Origin: an uncultured Verrucomicrobiota bacterium
Lineage (GTDB): Bacteria; Verrucomicrobiota; Verrucomicrobiia; Verrucomicrobiales; Verrucomicrobiaceae
NCBI GenBank assembly: GCA_903848465.1
Contig: CAINGK010000157.1
Span: 1-58,035 of the forward strand
Length of the DNA stretch: 58,035 nucleotides
Direction: 5' to 3'
In this document: one piece after another, positions 24,895 through 33,519 of the stretch
Numbering within the stretch: position 1 is the first letter of the stretch
Layout: every line of letters starts with the position of its first letter
Made by a program: the position numbers and the translations under genes
Notes under the pieces: model-generated
What the model saw: the letters and a program-made list of their open reading frames with translations, nothing else
Told to the model about the DNA's origin: nothing
Databases searched by the model: none

Positions 24895-26271
24895 ATGACC
24901 AGCGCCCCACTCTTCCTCGCTCTGCGCTACCTGCGGCCCACGCGTTCGTTCATCTCGGTCATCACCGTGATCTCGATGCTCGGCGTCATGCTCGGCGTCG
25001 GTGTGCTGGTGTTTGTGATGTCCGTGTTCAGCGGCTGGCAGCGCGAATTCCGGCAGATGCTCATCGGCTTTGAGCCGCATGCCATGGTGCAGCCAGTGAG
25101 TGCGCACGAAGGCGAACCCGGCGGCCCGAAACCTACCGACTGGCGAGAGTTGCAGAAAACCCTCGCACAGCGCCCCGAAGTCGTGTCTGCCGTGCCAGTG
25201 GCTGAAGGAGTCGTTGTCGTGGAAAACACCGGCAATCTGCAAGGCGTCAGTGTCATCGGCCTGACCGACGATAAGGACAATGCGCTGCTCCAAAAGCTCA
25301 AAAAGCACATCGCTGAAGATGCAGGTGGCTCCACGAAAATCGTGGATGAATACACTGGCAAGGTGTCTTATCGCCCGGGCAAGTTCGACCTCCGTGACGA
25401 CACCATCGTCATCAGCGACAAATTTGCCAAGGAGATCGGCGCGAAGGTTGGCGACACGCTCGTCGTGCATGCCGCCGACAGCGTGAATCAGTTCATCCGC
25501 CAGGTGCGCGAAATCCCTGAAGACACCGAGGAGAAAAAGCGCTCCGAAGCACTCGATAACGTCACCGTATTATCCAAAGACCTCAAACTCATCGCCACGT
25601 TGCGTGCAGACACCGCCGGACCTCGTGGCTACGTGCCGCTGCACGTCGCGCAGGAGTTCTTCAACCTAGACAGCAACGTCAGCGGTATCGAGCTCGAATT
25701 GAAGGACCCGGACGACGTGGAACGCGTCATGAATAGTATCTTCTTATCTGGCGCACTACCAGAAAGCTGGGGCTACCGCACGTGGATCCAGGAGCACGGC
25801 ATGATGCTGGAGTCCGTCGAGAACCAGCGCACGATGATGTGGTTTCTGCTGCTGTTCATCATGCTCGTCGCCGCCATCTGCGTGATGAACACCACCATCA
25901 CCGTCACGGTGAAAAAGCGCCGCGAGATTGGCATCCTCACCGCACTGGGCACACGCGCGTGGCAGATCATCGCCATCTTCGTTTCACAAGCTGGCATCGT
26001 CGCCCTTGTCGGTGTCGTGGCCGGACTCGCTGGCGGCTTCTTTGTTCTTAGCATCCGCAACTGGCTGCGCGATCAAATCTCCAGTCTCACTGGTCGCGAC
26101 ATCTTCCCGCAGGACATCTATTTCCTCTCCAGCATTCCCGCCTACACCAACCTCAGCGACCTCCTGACCATCTGCGCCACCGCCGTCGCCCTCTGCCTCA
26201 TGGCCGCGCTGGTTCCGTCATGGTTCGCCGCACGTGTGGATCCTGCGGTGGCATTGCGGGATGGGGGGTAG
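24895..26271 (+). CDS. LolC/LolE-type ABC transporter permease, second copy
   Basis: A 458-aa paralogue of the gene at 23438 with the same plan: LFLALRYLRPTRSFISVITV at the start, helix 1, a periplasmic domain (about 50-300), then MNTTITVTVKKRREIGILTA and a final AARVDPAVALRD. The periplasmic domain is longer and carries an extra loop around residues 70-150. In gamma-proteobacteria LolC and LolE form a heterodimer; two adjacent paralogues here suggest the same. Many other bacteria use a single LolF homodimer, so the pair is informative. The cognate ATPase must be elsewhere. No T-rich terminator was found after the stop. Confidence 0.9.
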   Translation: MTSAPLFLALRYLRPTRSFISVITVISMLGVMLGVGVLVFVMSVFSGWQREFRQMLIGFEPHAMVQPVSAHEGEPGGPKPTDWRELQKTLAQRPEVVSAVPVAEGVVVVENTGNLQGVSVIGLTDDKDNALLQKLKKHIAEDAGGSTKIVDEYTGKVSYRPGKFDLRDDTIVISDKFAKEIGAKVGDTLVVHAADSVNQFIRQVREIPEDTEEKKRSEALDNVTVLSKDLKLIATLRADTAGPRGYVPLHVAQEFFNLDSNVSGIELELKDPDDVERVMNSIFLSGALPESWGYRTWIQEHGMMLESVENQRTMMWFLLLFIMLVAAICVMNTTITVTVKKRREIGILTALGTRAWQIIAIFVSQAGIVALVGVVAGLAGGFFVLSIRNWLRDQISSLTGRDIFPQDIYFLSSIPAYTNLSDLLTICATAVALCLMAALVPSWFAARVDPAVALRDGG

Positions 26272-26337
26272 TGCTATATGTTTAAAGCAGATCGAAAAAA
26301 TCTGCGCGCTGTGAAACGAAGCAAAATCTGCCGCACT

Positions 26338-26469
26338 TCACTTGGTAAAGCGCTCAAGTATTTTAATCTTGTCGGGGTCTGAAAATCTGGAAAGTGGCAG
26401 ATTCTTTATACGCTCATCTTTGTCCGTAATGAATTCAACGGATCGCTTATGACAAAATGCAATCGGCAT
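26338..26469 (-). CDS. possible 43-aa protein, unknown
   Basis: In the 279-bp gap after the second LolC/E gene a complete minus-strand ORF reads MPIAFCHKRSVEF, then ITDKDERIKNLPL and KIKILERFTK. Its composition is protein-like (charged, amphipathic, no low complexity), unlike most shadow frames here. A stop lies just upstream of its ATG, so it is not obviously the tail of a longer intact gene, although it could be a decayed gene end. No Shine-Dalgarno site is seen. The local DNA is more AT-rich than the neighbours. Confidence 0.3.
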   Translation of the reverse strand: MPIAFCHKRSVEFITDKDERIKNLPLSRFSDPDKIKILERFTK

Positions 26470-26500
26470 CAAACAGGGCCGAAGAAAATTTCGCTTGTAT

Positions 26501-26522
26501 CATTTAACCAAAAGGTTAAATG
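26501..26522. promoter_or_regulatory. perfect palindromic operator, probable ArsR-family site
   Basis: CATTTAACC (26501-26509) and GGTTAAATG (26514-26522) are perfect inverted repeats around AAAA. The site is 28 bp before the start of a three-gene operon containing an ArsR-type repressor. The T-T-A-A-C-C-N4-G-G-T-T-A-A form is typical of operators bound by ArsR proteins paired with SRPBCC genes. A possible -35-like TTGTAT (26495-26500) sits just upstream, so repressor binding would cover the promoter. Confidence 0.65.
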
Positions 26523-26550
26523 TTATTTCGGTTATCACACCACTGCCCTT

Positions 26551-27057
26551 ATGAAAACAATACTGCTCCTCATCACCCTGACTGCACTTACCGCCATCGC
26601 TGGCGAACTGACGAAGCCCTACACCGGCTCAGCGGAATTTGAAAAACTCAAGACCCTGGCCGGAAGCTGGCAGGCCAAGGTGGACATGGGCCAGGGGCCG
26701 ATGACGGTGACCACGAACTACCGCGTGATCGCTGGCGGCAGTGCGGTGGAGGAGCGCATGTTTCCCGATACGCCGAAGGAGATGGTGACCCTCTACCATG
26801 AGAAGGAGGGCAAAGTGGTGCTGACGCATTACTGCATGCTCTGCAACCGCCCCACCATGACGCTGGTGAAATCCGATGCCAATTCACTCACGTTTGACTT
26901 GGCGAAAGACAGCGAGATCAAAGTGGACACGGAAAAGCACATGCACTCCGCCATCTTCACCTTTGTGGATGCGGAGCATGTGACGCAGAACTGGACGCTT
27001 TACGACCAAGGCAAGCCGCAGGAAAAGCCCGTCTTCCAGTTTGAGCGTGTGAAGTAA
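26551..27057 (+). CDS. secreted barrel-like protein of the ArsR-SRPBCC operon
   Basis: A 168-aa precursor; ATG 26551 gives the signal peptide MKTILLLITLTALTAIAGEL, and the upstream 34 codons overlap the operator, so they are rejected. The mature part starts with FEKLKTLAGSWQAKVDMGQG, the L-x-x-L-x-G-x-W motif of lipocalin-like or DUF1579-type ligand-binding barrels. A CMLCNRP segment provides two cysteines. It is the first gene behind the palindromic operator, 42 bp before the ArsR gene. It may sense, bind or detoxify the same hydrophobic or organic ligand as the SRPBCC protein; ligand unknown. Confidence 0.78.
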   Translation: MKTILLLITLTALTAIAGELTKPYTGSAEFEKLKTLAGSWQAKVDMGQGPMTVTTNYRVIAGGSAVEERMFPDTPKEMVTLYHEKEGKVVLTHYCMLCNRPTMTLVKSDANSLTFDLAKDSEIKVDTEKHMHSAIFTFVDAEHVTQNWTLYDQGKPQEKPVFQFERVK

Positions 27058-27099
27058 GCGCGCTTGCCAGTCTGGCACGCAGCATCCACTCGTTTCTCT

Positions 27100-27474
27100 A
27101 TGAGACGCGCCCCCCAGCCCCTGCTTCTTGACCTCGTCTTTGCGGCGCTCTCCGACGCTACACGGCGCGGGCTGCTGACGCGCCTGATCGAGGGAGAGTC
27201 CACGGTGGGGGCGCTCGCAGAGCCGCTGCAGATGTCCCTCCCCGCCGTCTCGAAGCATCTACGGGTGCTGGAGGACGCGGGGCTGCTCAAACGCCGGATC
27301 GCAGGACGCACCCATTACATCACCGCCAATCCCAAACCCCTCCGCGAAGCCGTGAACTGGATCGAACGCCACCGCCAGATGTGGGAAGGCAGCTTCGACC
27401 GACTCGCCGCACTTGTGGAGCAGTTACCGCCAGAGCCACCTGCCAAGGAACCCAGCAAACCCAAAATATCATGA
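27100..27474 (+). CDS. ArsR-family winged-helix repressor
   Basis: A 124-aa protein; ATG 27100 gives MRRAPQPLLLDLVFAALSDA, preferred to the TTG at 27064. The ArsR helix-turn-helix is clear: LSDATRRGLLTRLIEGESTV followed by MSLPAVSKHLRVLEDAGLL and the wing KRRIAGRTHYI. No metal-binding cysteine motif is present, so this is the non-metal branch usually found beside SRPBCC genes. It overlaps the SRPBCC gene by 4 bp (ATGA), so the two are translationally coupled. It probably represses its own operon at the palindrome 26501-26522. Confidence 0.9.
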   Translation: MRRAPQPLLLDLVFAALSDATRRGLLTRLIEGESTVGALAEPLQMSLPAVSKHLRVLEDAGLLKRRIAGRTHYITANPKPLREAVNWIERHRQMWEGSFDRLAALVEQLPPEPPAKEPSKPKIS

Positions 27475-27953
27475 ATACTCTTGTAGCCGAACAAACTCTC
27501 CAACTCACCCGCCGTTTCAAAGCCCCGCGCGAACGCGTCTTTGCCTTCTTCTCCAGCGCCGAAGCCATCCAGCAATGGTTTGGTCCTGGACCGGTACAAG
27601 TCGTGGAATGCAGCGCCGACTTCCGCGTTGGCGGTCATTATCGCATCAAGGCGTTTAATCCAGATAACTCCAACGTGGTCGTCGCAGTGGGAGTTTACCA
27701 GGAGATCACACCACCCTCGAAGATCACCTATACCTGGAAATGGGAGGACGACGAGGACTGGGCCAACTGCGAGTCGCTTGTCTCTTTCGAGTTTACGGCC
27801 GTCGGTGACGAAACCGAATTGCATCTCACTCAAACTGGATTCCCAAGCGCAGAAAGCTGCCGGAACCACACCCATGGCTGGACGGGCTGCTTCCACAAGC
27901 TGGATGCGCTGCTTACCGGTGCCTCGCTGCCGGTATTCAAGCCTTGCTGCTAA
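27471..27953 (+). CDS. SRPBCC/AHSA1-like protein
   Basis: A 160-aa protein starting at ATG 27471, overlapping the ArsR stop. The AHSA1 (activator of Hsp90 ATPase homologue) subfamily is shown by TRRFKAPRERVFAFFSSAEA, QQWFGPG and TELHLTQTGFPSAES, then the late GWTGCFHKLDALL motif. These START-like barrels bind hydrophobic ligands in an internal cavity; most bacterial members have no proven substrate. Coupling with ArsR is a recurrent arrangement in which the two may act as a ligand-responsive unit. It ends convergently, sharing 4 bp with the pectate lyase gene. Confidence 0.88.
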   Translation: MNTLVAEQTLQLTRRFKAPRERVFAFFSSAEAIQQWFGPGPVQVVECSADFRVGGHYRIKAFNPDNSNVVVAVGVYQEITPPSKITYTWKWEDDEDWANCESLVSFEFTAVGDETELHLTQTGFPSAESCRNHTHGWTGCFHKLDALLTGASLPVFKPCC

Positions 27954-29179
27954 CGAACGGTCTTGCTCAGGTCGGCATCGGTCAGCTTGCCGGTGCCGGC
28001 CTGTTTTCGCAGCAGGTCGGGCAGGGCATCTACTGGGTCGGCCTGCAGGCGGTAGGGCAGTTCGTTGAGTTTTTCCCACGCAAAAGCAGCGGGAGGATTG
28101 AAGCGCAGATGCACACGTTCGACATTGCTGCGGAAATTTTGTTCTGCTTCGAAACGGTCGGATTCATCATCTGACTTGGCCGGCGGCCGCGGTTTTTGAT
28201 TCAGACTGCCGACGATGCAGATCGTCCCTCCATGTTGTTTGGCCACGCTGTCTGCTGCGTGTGAGAAACTGGTGGCGATGCGGGTGTCCTGATAGACGCA
28301 GTTTTCCACCAGCGTGACAGCACCGCTTACGGAGATGGTGGCGTTGGCGGCACCGTTCACGAAATTGTTGCAGGCGTGGATGTTGCCAAAGCGTGCGCGG
28401 GGCGCGCGGTCGTCGATGTTTTCCCACCAGTTGTGGTGCAGGGTCACATTGAGATGGCCCCGGTCGGTGGTGGCGGCGTTGTCGCTGGAGGAGTGGCCGA
28501 TGAGCATGCTTTTCTTGTGCGGTCCGCGCTCATCGCCTGAAAAGTGGCACCAGGAGACTGTGACCAGATCGGAGCCGTGGGTGATGTCGAGCTGGCCGTC
28601 GTAGCATTTGCCAAAGTCGCAGTGGTCCACCCACACATGATGGCTGGGCACCTTGCCCGAGTTGGTGATGCGGATGTAATCCCAGCCGAAGCGGTCGTAC
28701 TTGCCCGTAGGGTCTTCCTCCCAGAGATCACGAAAGGCGAGATTGCGGATGATGACATTGTGCGCGCCGTGCATTTCCACGATGCCGTGGCGGATGACGG
28801 CACCGTCACCGGAGGCATAGATGGTGGTGTGGGGACGCACCTGCACGCGGCCCACGGCTTTGATTTCATTGCCGGGCTTTTCATTGGCGAGCGTGCCGAG
28901 ATCAATGTCTGCCATCACGCGCACGATGCGTGGGGCATTGTCGCGCTCGGCTTTGGATTTGATGTCCGTGCGCTCGACGGCGGCCTGAAATTCAGCGGCA
29001 TCACGCACCTCGATGACTTTGCCGCCTGTGCCGCCAGTGAGATGGTCCAGACCATAACCGCTCAGCGTGGCGAAACCCGCTGCCTGGAATGCTGGCGGAG
29101 TTTGTGCGGACAAGGAGGCATGGCAGAGCAGAGCACTCAGAAATGCTGGAAGAGAGGGGGGCAAAAAGGGCTGTTTCAT
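27950..29179 (-). CDS. pectate lyase, PL1 family, secreted
   Basis: A 409-aa precursor; ATG 29179 gives a signal peptide (MKQPFLPPSLPAFLSALLCH), and six upstream codons are dropped. The right-handed parallel beta-helix of PL1 is shown by HHVWVDHCDF, YDGQLDITHGSDLVTVSW and NVTLHHNWWENIDDRAPRAR. The last includes the R-x-P-x-x-R region with the catalytic arginine; the D-G-Q-L-D-I-T-H aspartates are calcium ligands in this family. It cleaves polygalacturonate by beta-elimination outside the cell or in the periplasm. It seems to be a single gene, not part of a polysaccharide-utilisation locus. The C-terminal 60 residues are an unrecognised tail. Confidence 0.9.
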   Translation of the reverse strand: MKQPFLPPSLPAFLSALLCHASLSAQTPPAFQAAGFATLSGYGLDHLTGGTGGKVIEVRDAAEFQAAVERTDIKSKAERDNAPRIVRVMADIDLGTLANEKPGNEIKAVGRVQVRPHTTIYASGDGAVIRHGIVEMHGAHNVIIRNLAFRDLWEEDPTGKYDRFGWDYIRITNSGKVPSHHVWVDHCDFGKCYDGQLDITHGSDLVTVSWCHFSGDERGPHKKSMLIGHSSSDNAATTDRGHLNVTLHHNWWENIDDRAPRARFGNIHACNNFVNGAANATISVSGAVTLVENCVYQDTRIATSFSHAADSVAKQHGGTICIVGSLNQKPRPPAKSDDESDRFEAEQNFRSNVERVHLRFNPPAAFAWEKLNELPYRLQADPVDALPDLLRKQAGTGKLTDADLSKTVR

Positions 29180-29231
29180 GCGTGGCCGTACTAACAAACA
29201 GAACGGTCTTTACCTATCACTCATCTGCCCA

Positions 29232-30401
29232 TCAGGCTGCCCGATACGCCGCGAGCAGTTGCTCCACACTGCGCTGCCAGTTCAGTTCCTGCGTCAACCG
29301 CGCATGACCGGCGGCGGCCAGCGTCTGGCGGCGGGGAGCATCGTCAAGCAGCGCGAGGATGGCGTCTCCTAGCTTTTCGGCGGAGTTTTCCATGACGTAC
29401 TCCGCCCCTTCGCCAGCCGAAAAGCGGCCTTCGACCGTGCCAAACATGACCATGGGTTTGGCGAAGGCCATGTATTCGAGCACTTTGTTCATGGTGCAGT
29501 GGTCGTTGTAGGCGTTGATGGGGTCAGAGGCGACACCGAGGTCAATGGTGCGTAGAGCGCGGCATAGAAACTCATCGCTCACGCGGCCTGGCATGCTGAC
29601 GTGATCCTGCAGGCCAAGACGATCACGCAAAGCGAGGAGATCGGCATGCTCTGGCCCGGAGCCCATGAGCAGGAACTGCACATCGGTGCGCTGGCGGGTT
29701 TTGACGATGTACTCGGCGGCTTGAACGAGGTAGTCCACGCCATCCGCGCTGCCCATGACGCCGATGTATCCCACCAGATACGGTTTGCTGGCGCGCAATG
29801 ACTCGTCAGGGATCGCTGTGGTGTTCATGCGGCTCGGCGCTGTGCGGACCACGAAGGCGCGGTCATCACGCAGCTTGCCACGCAGTTTGACGGCGCTGAG
29901 CACGCTTTGATTGGTGGCGATCACGACATCCGCGAGCGCGAGTGTGCAGCGCTCGGCGAGGCGCACCGCCCAGTACATGAGTCCGCGTCGGCCAAACTTG
30001 GCCTCGAACATCTCTGGCCAGAGATCATGCACATCAAAGATGACTTTGACGCCCCCGAGCAGCTTGAAGGGCAGGGCTACAAGGAAGAGCAGATCGGGCG
30101 GATTGCAGAGGTGGATGATGTCGAATCCGCCACGCCGCCAGGCCTTGAGAGCGCAGGTGAACTCGCCCCAGAGAGCGGTGGCGTATTCAGTGATGAAGCC
30201 GCGCAGTGAGCCTGCCTCGCCGCTGATCCAGTGGCGGTAGATTTGGATGCCTTCGAGCAACTCCTCCGGCTGCGTGTAGCCGCGCATCTGCGGGCAGATG
30301 ACGGTGACCTCGTGCCCGGCATCCCGCAGCGCGCAGGCCTCCTGCCATACGCGCCGGTCGAAGGGAACGGGAAGGTTCTCAACGAGAATGAGGACGCGCA
30401 T
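29232..30401 (-). CDS. GT4-family glycosyltransferase
   Basis: A 389-aa cytoplasmic GT-B enzyme. It opens MRVLILVENLPVPFDRRVWQ, the start seen in WbuB/WecA-linked GT4 enzymes of O-antigen and capsule synthesis. Further marks are IIHLCNPPDLLF, DVHDLWPEMFEAKFG and the donor-binding EX7E-like region VLEYMAFAKPMV. GT4 enzymes are retaining and use nucleotide sugars. It lies 12 bp downstream of rseP on the same strand and may share its transcript. Surface polysaccharide assembly is likely, but no other biosynthetic gene flanks it. Confidence 0.9.
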   Translation of the reverse strand: MRVLILVENLPVPFDRRVWQEACALRDAGHEVTVICPQMRGYTQPEELLEGIQIYRHWISGEAGSLRGFITEYATALWGEFTCALKAWRRGGFDIIHLCNPPDLLFLVALPFKLLGGVKVIFDVHDLWPEMFEAKFGRRGLMYWAVRLAERCTLALADVVIATNQSVLSAVKLRGKLRDDRAFVVRTAPSRMNTTAIPDESLRASKPYLVGYIGVMGSADGVDYLVQAAEYIVKTRQRTDVQFLLMGSGPEHADLLALRDRLGLQDHVSMPGRVSDEFLCRALRTIDLGVASDPINAYNDHCTMNKVLEYMAFAKPMVMFGTVEGRFSAGEGAEYVMENSAEKLGDAILALLDDAPRRQTLAAAGHARLTQELNWQRSVEQLLAAYRAA

Positions 30402-30413
30402 AAGCGGTGGAAA

Positions 30414-31937
30414 TTACGCGCCTGGGGTGGTCTGCGCCGAACGCTGCTCCTTGGAGAGCCACTCGATTTTCAAAACCTTGCCCTCTTTGGCACCGCCACC
30501 AAAGAAGTCCCCGGTGTCCTTTATGGTGACAAAAATGATGAAACCAAAGAGCATCAGCGCACAGGCAGTTTGAACGTATTCGAGAATCCTGCCCTGCGGG
30601 GGCTTGCGGCGGATCGCCTCGGCAATAGCCATGGTGATGTGTCCGCCGTCGAGTACGGGGAAGGGCATCATGTTGAGGATGGCCAGATTGATGTTGAACA
30701 CGACACTGAACCACAGAACGAGACGCCAGCCGTCCGGGTGCTGGAACAGCTTGTAATAAAGACGACCGACGCCGACAGGCCCGCTCATGTGCGCCGGGCT
30801 GAGGTCGGATTTCGGTGAAAACAGTTTGGACACCAGATTGCCCATGTGGCGCACGGCGTCGCTGATCTGCTCCCAGGGTGTGATGGTCAGGGGGGTGCGT
30901 TTGCCTTCCGCATCCCAGGCGACGCCGATCATGGGGTATTCCTGATGGTCTTCAGTGACCTCTTTGAGATTGTTTTTGTCAGGAACACGCGGCAGCACCT
31001 GGAGCTGGATGGCTTTGCCCGCGCGTTCAACGTCCAGCGTGATGGTCTTGCCTGGGTTAGCTTTGATGTAGTCTCCAAGATCCCCCATGCTGCGCAAGAG
31101 TTTGCCGTCTGCACGCAGCACCATGTCGTCAGCTTTGATGCCGGCATCATCCGCCGGACTGTTTTTGGTCACGCTGCCAACCATGGGCGTCATCTGGCCT
31201 TCCAGGCCGACGGAACGCAAGTCGGGGCGTTTGAAGATGGATTGCCACCATGACACCGGCTGCACTTTCTCCGCCACTTTCGGCCAGGCCTTGGGATCGA
31301 CCTCGAATTTCAGCACTCCTTGTCCAGGGCGCTCCACTTCAAAGGCGATGGTGTCGCCTTCGCTGGCAACGACGCCCCAGCGCACGCTGTCCACGAGTCC
31401 CTCAAAGCGCTTCACTGGCTGGCCGTCCACTTTGAGAATCTTGTCCCCAGGCAGAATACCCGCAATCTTGGCAGGACTTTCTTTGGCGACGTAGCCGACA
31501 ATGGTGGTGGTATGAGCCTCGCTCTGGGGCTTGCCGACGAGCCAGACAGCCACAGCAAAAATGCAGGCAAGCATGAAGCTGAACAGTGGCCCAGCAAAAG
31601 CGACGATGGCTTTGTCCAGCGGGGTGATCGCCGGCAGTTGCTCCTGGCTGGTCTCACCTTCGAGTCCTCCCATGGGTGCCATTTGCGGCAGGGCCACAAA
31701 ACCGCCCGCAGGGATGCTGCCGAGGCCGTATTCGACCCCGTTGATGGTCTTTTTCCAGAGGGGCTTGCCAAACCAGATGTAGAATTTTTCGACTTTCAGG
31801 CCGCGCCAGCGTGCCGCGAGGAAGTGGCCCCACTCGTGAACCACAATCATGAGGTTGAAAACGAAAATCACCTCCAGGATGAGGATGATGAAACGGAGAA
31901 TTTCACCGAAAGTGCCGAGAGTGGAAAGCCATGCCAT
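30414..31937 (-). CDS. rseP: RseP-type site-2 zinc metalloprotease (M50B)
   Basis: A 507-aa inner-membrane protease. The zinc motif HEWGH is at residues 34-38 in the first helix region, and the third ligand region is ILNMMPFPVLDGGH (about residue 420). Two PDZ domains lie between (about 130-210 and 235-310, with AGILPGDKIL and AGIKADDMVL carboxylate-binding loops). RseP cuts anti-sigma factors within the membrane and clears signal peptides. The length is somewhat greater than the 450 aa of E. coli RseP. It stands upstream of a GT4 gene. The usual dxr and cdsA partners are not adjacent, although a CdsA-like gene lies 4 kb away. Confidence 0.93.
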   Translation of the reverse strand: MAWLSTLGTFGEILRFIILILEVIFVFNLMIVVHEWGHFLAARWRGLKVEKFYIWFGKPLWKKTINGVEYGLGSIPAGGFVALPQMAPMGGLEGETSQEQLPAITPLDKAIVAFAGPLFSFMLACIFAVAVWLVGKPQSEAHTTTIVGYVAKESPAKIAGILPGDKILKVDGQPVKRFEGLVDSVRWGVVASEGDTIAFEVERPGQGVLKFEVDPKAWPKVAEKVQPVSWWQSIFKRPDLRSVGLEGQMTPMVGSVTKNSPADDAGIKADDMVLRADGKLLRSMGDLGDYIKANPGKTITLDVERAGKAIQLQVLPRVPDKNNLKEVTEDHQEYPMIGVAWDAEGKRTPLTITPWEQISDAVRHMGNLVSKLFSPKSDLSPAHMSGPVGVGRLYYKLFQHPDGWRLVLWFSVVFNINLAILNMMPFPVLDGGHITMAIAEAIRRKPPQGRILEYVQTACALMLFGFIIFVTIKDTGDFFGGGAKEGKVLKIEWLSKEQRSAQTTPGA

Positions 31938-32118
31938 AGGGGAGGAAGGAAAGAGTCAGGTGGTGGGCGGCGGAATTGCCGGAACAACGCGTGTTCAGAC
32001 CGGAAAGCTAACACCCCCCCTTGATTGGCGCAAATGTTGCGGGGAAGTTTGTGTTGGCTCGGATATGTGAAATATTCGTCCTCCCGTCTTCCTCAGACGT
32101 AGTTCCAACACTTCCAAG

Positions 32119-32886
32119 ATGCTGATTCGCGCCCCCCTCTTACTGCTCATTCCTTGGATGCTGATGTCCTGCCGTACCGCCAAAAGCGTGGTGGCAGCCG
32201 TCGATGTCAAACCCACTGCGTTCCTGCCGCATGCGGCCGAGCTGAAGGAAAATCGTAAACGGTCGCCCTTCATTGGAAATTGGTGGAACACTGACAAACA
32301 AGTCCTGCAAGCTGCGGAAAAGGTGAAGTTGATCTACATCGCCCCGGTGGTTTCGGATGAATTGCGGCCCATGCAGTTAAAGCTCAGCAAGCTGGAGTTC
32401 AGCAATAAAAGGCGTGACGCCAAGATGAAGAAACTGGTGACTTATACGCACGATAAATTTGTCCGTGCCTTCAAAGCCAACAAAAAATCTCGGTTCACCG
32501 TCGTGGACGCGCCTTCCAAGGATGCCATGACCCTTAAACTGTCCATCATCGAATGGGAGCCGAATACGTACTCAGGGCTGGTGGTACGGGAGGCCGTGGA
32601 TTTGGTGACACTGCCCATGATTGGCAGTGTGTTTGGCAAGCCTGCGCGGGGATTGATCGCCATTGAGGGGGTCCTGACCGAGCCCAAGACGGGCAAGTCC
32701 TTTTTCGAGTTTATTGACAAGGAAGAGGCCAAATCCCTGTTCTTCTTTTGGCCGCAGGAGCTGTTTCCTGCTGGCCAGGCCAAGTATGCCATCCGCGAAT
32801 GGGCGCAGCAGTTTGAAAAGCTCATGAGTACGCCACCCGACAAGCAAATCAGGGACAGTTTGCCTTTCCAGATCATTGCTTTTTAA
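32119..32886 (+). CDS. lipoprotein, DUF3313-like
   Basis: A 255-aa lipoprotein precursor with lipobox LMSC (Cys18) after MLIRAPLLLLIPWM. The body has VKLIYIAPVVSDELRPMQ, YTHDKFVRAFKANKKSRFTV and GLIAIEGVLTEPKTGKSFFE. The periplasmic layout and the line of short strands resemble DUF3313 (a beta-rich lipoprotein family that binds small ligands or envelope partners), but the match is by feel only. It is probably outer-membrane anchored, since the residue after the cysteine is Arg, not Asp. Single gene, divergent from rseP. Confidence 0.75.
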   Translation: MLIRAPLLLLIPWMLMSCRTAKSVVAAVDVKPTAFLPHAAELKENRKRSPFIGNWWNTDKQVLQAAEKVKLIYIAPVVSDELRPMQLKLSKLEFSNKRRDAKMKKLVTYTHDKFVRAFKANKKSRFTVVDAPSKDAMTLKLSIIEWEPNTYSGLVVREAVDLVTLPMIGSVFGKPARGLIAIEGVLTEPKTGKSFFEFIDKEEAKSLFFFWPQELFPAGQAKYAIREWAQQFEKLMSTPPDKQIRDSLPFQIIAF

Positions 32887-33028
32887 GATTGCCGAAGGTT
32901 TCTCGATGGTCTGACTGTAAAATTCAGAGCCACTCTATTCAGGCGAAATATACACTCGTGGTGCGATGGTTTAATCGTTGCCAGTGTGGCGGAGTTCGTG
33001 CGCTAATTCGCTTGAACTCCCACTCACC

Positions 33029-33496
33029 GTGAAAAAGCTCTCTATACAACCTCTCGTGGTTCTTCTCGTTGGTGTCTCGCTGACTCTCACAGCCTGCCAG
33101 TATCTTTACAATTACAACGATTCGGGGTCCTATAGCGGCACTTTCACGCCCTACCGCGCATCGGGTCGTCGCCCCATCGGTGATCTCGCGGCCAGCACCT
33201 TGGGTTCCAATCGCGACCACTACTTCTATGTGATCCGAAGCGAGGAAGCCAAGAGGCGCTATCGCTATTACGGCAGCCCGCCTTACGCGAAAGCAACCAA
33301 CCGCTCCGCTGGCTCACTGCCGACATCGTATTACCTGCATCCGTACTATTCAAACAGCAGCCATAGCAGTCCGTATTACAGCCGCAGTTCCTCATCCATT
33401 TACAGCACGACCAACCGCCCGTGGGGTGGTGGTTATGGCTTTGGCCAGCCGTTCAATTGGGGCACTGGCCTGGGGCTTGGATCGTGCTGGTTCTGA
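33029..33496 (+). CDS. small Tyr/Ser/Asn-rich lipoprotein
   Basis: A 155-aa lipoprotein; GTG 33029 gives KKLSIQPLVVLLVGVSLTLT then the lipobox Cys, better than the upstream GTG at 32978. The mature part is low-complexity and rich in Tyr, Ser, Asn and Arg (YLYNYNDSGSYSG, HPYYSNSSHSSPYYSRSSSS), ending in a Gly/Trp-rich stretch (GGGYGFGQPFNWG). No domain is recognisable. Such tails often occur in surface-exposed or peptidoglycan-facing lipoproteins of Verrucomicrobia. It ends 23 bp from the convergent RidA-like gene. Confidence 0.7.
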   Translation: MKKLSIQPLVVLLVGVSLTLTACQYLYNYNDSGSYSGTFTPYRASGRRPIGDLAASTLGSNRDHYFYVIRSEEAKRRYRYYGSPPYAKATNRSAGSLPTSYYLHPYYSNSSHSSPYYSRSSSSIYSTTNRPWGGGYGFGQPFNWGTGLGLGSCWF

Positions 33497-33519
33497 GCGG
33501 CGTTCTAGGCTGGACGCTC

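Noticed and set aside
24564..25073. Plus-strand frame bridging the two LolC/E genes
   Set aside because: Overlaps both genes out of frame and translates the inverted-repeat element as an acidic run; not a real protein.
26287..26305. Hairpin GCAGAT-7-ATCTGC after the second LolC/E gene
   Set aside because: The stem is only 6 bp and no T-run follows, so it is not called a terminator.
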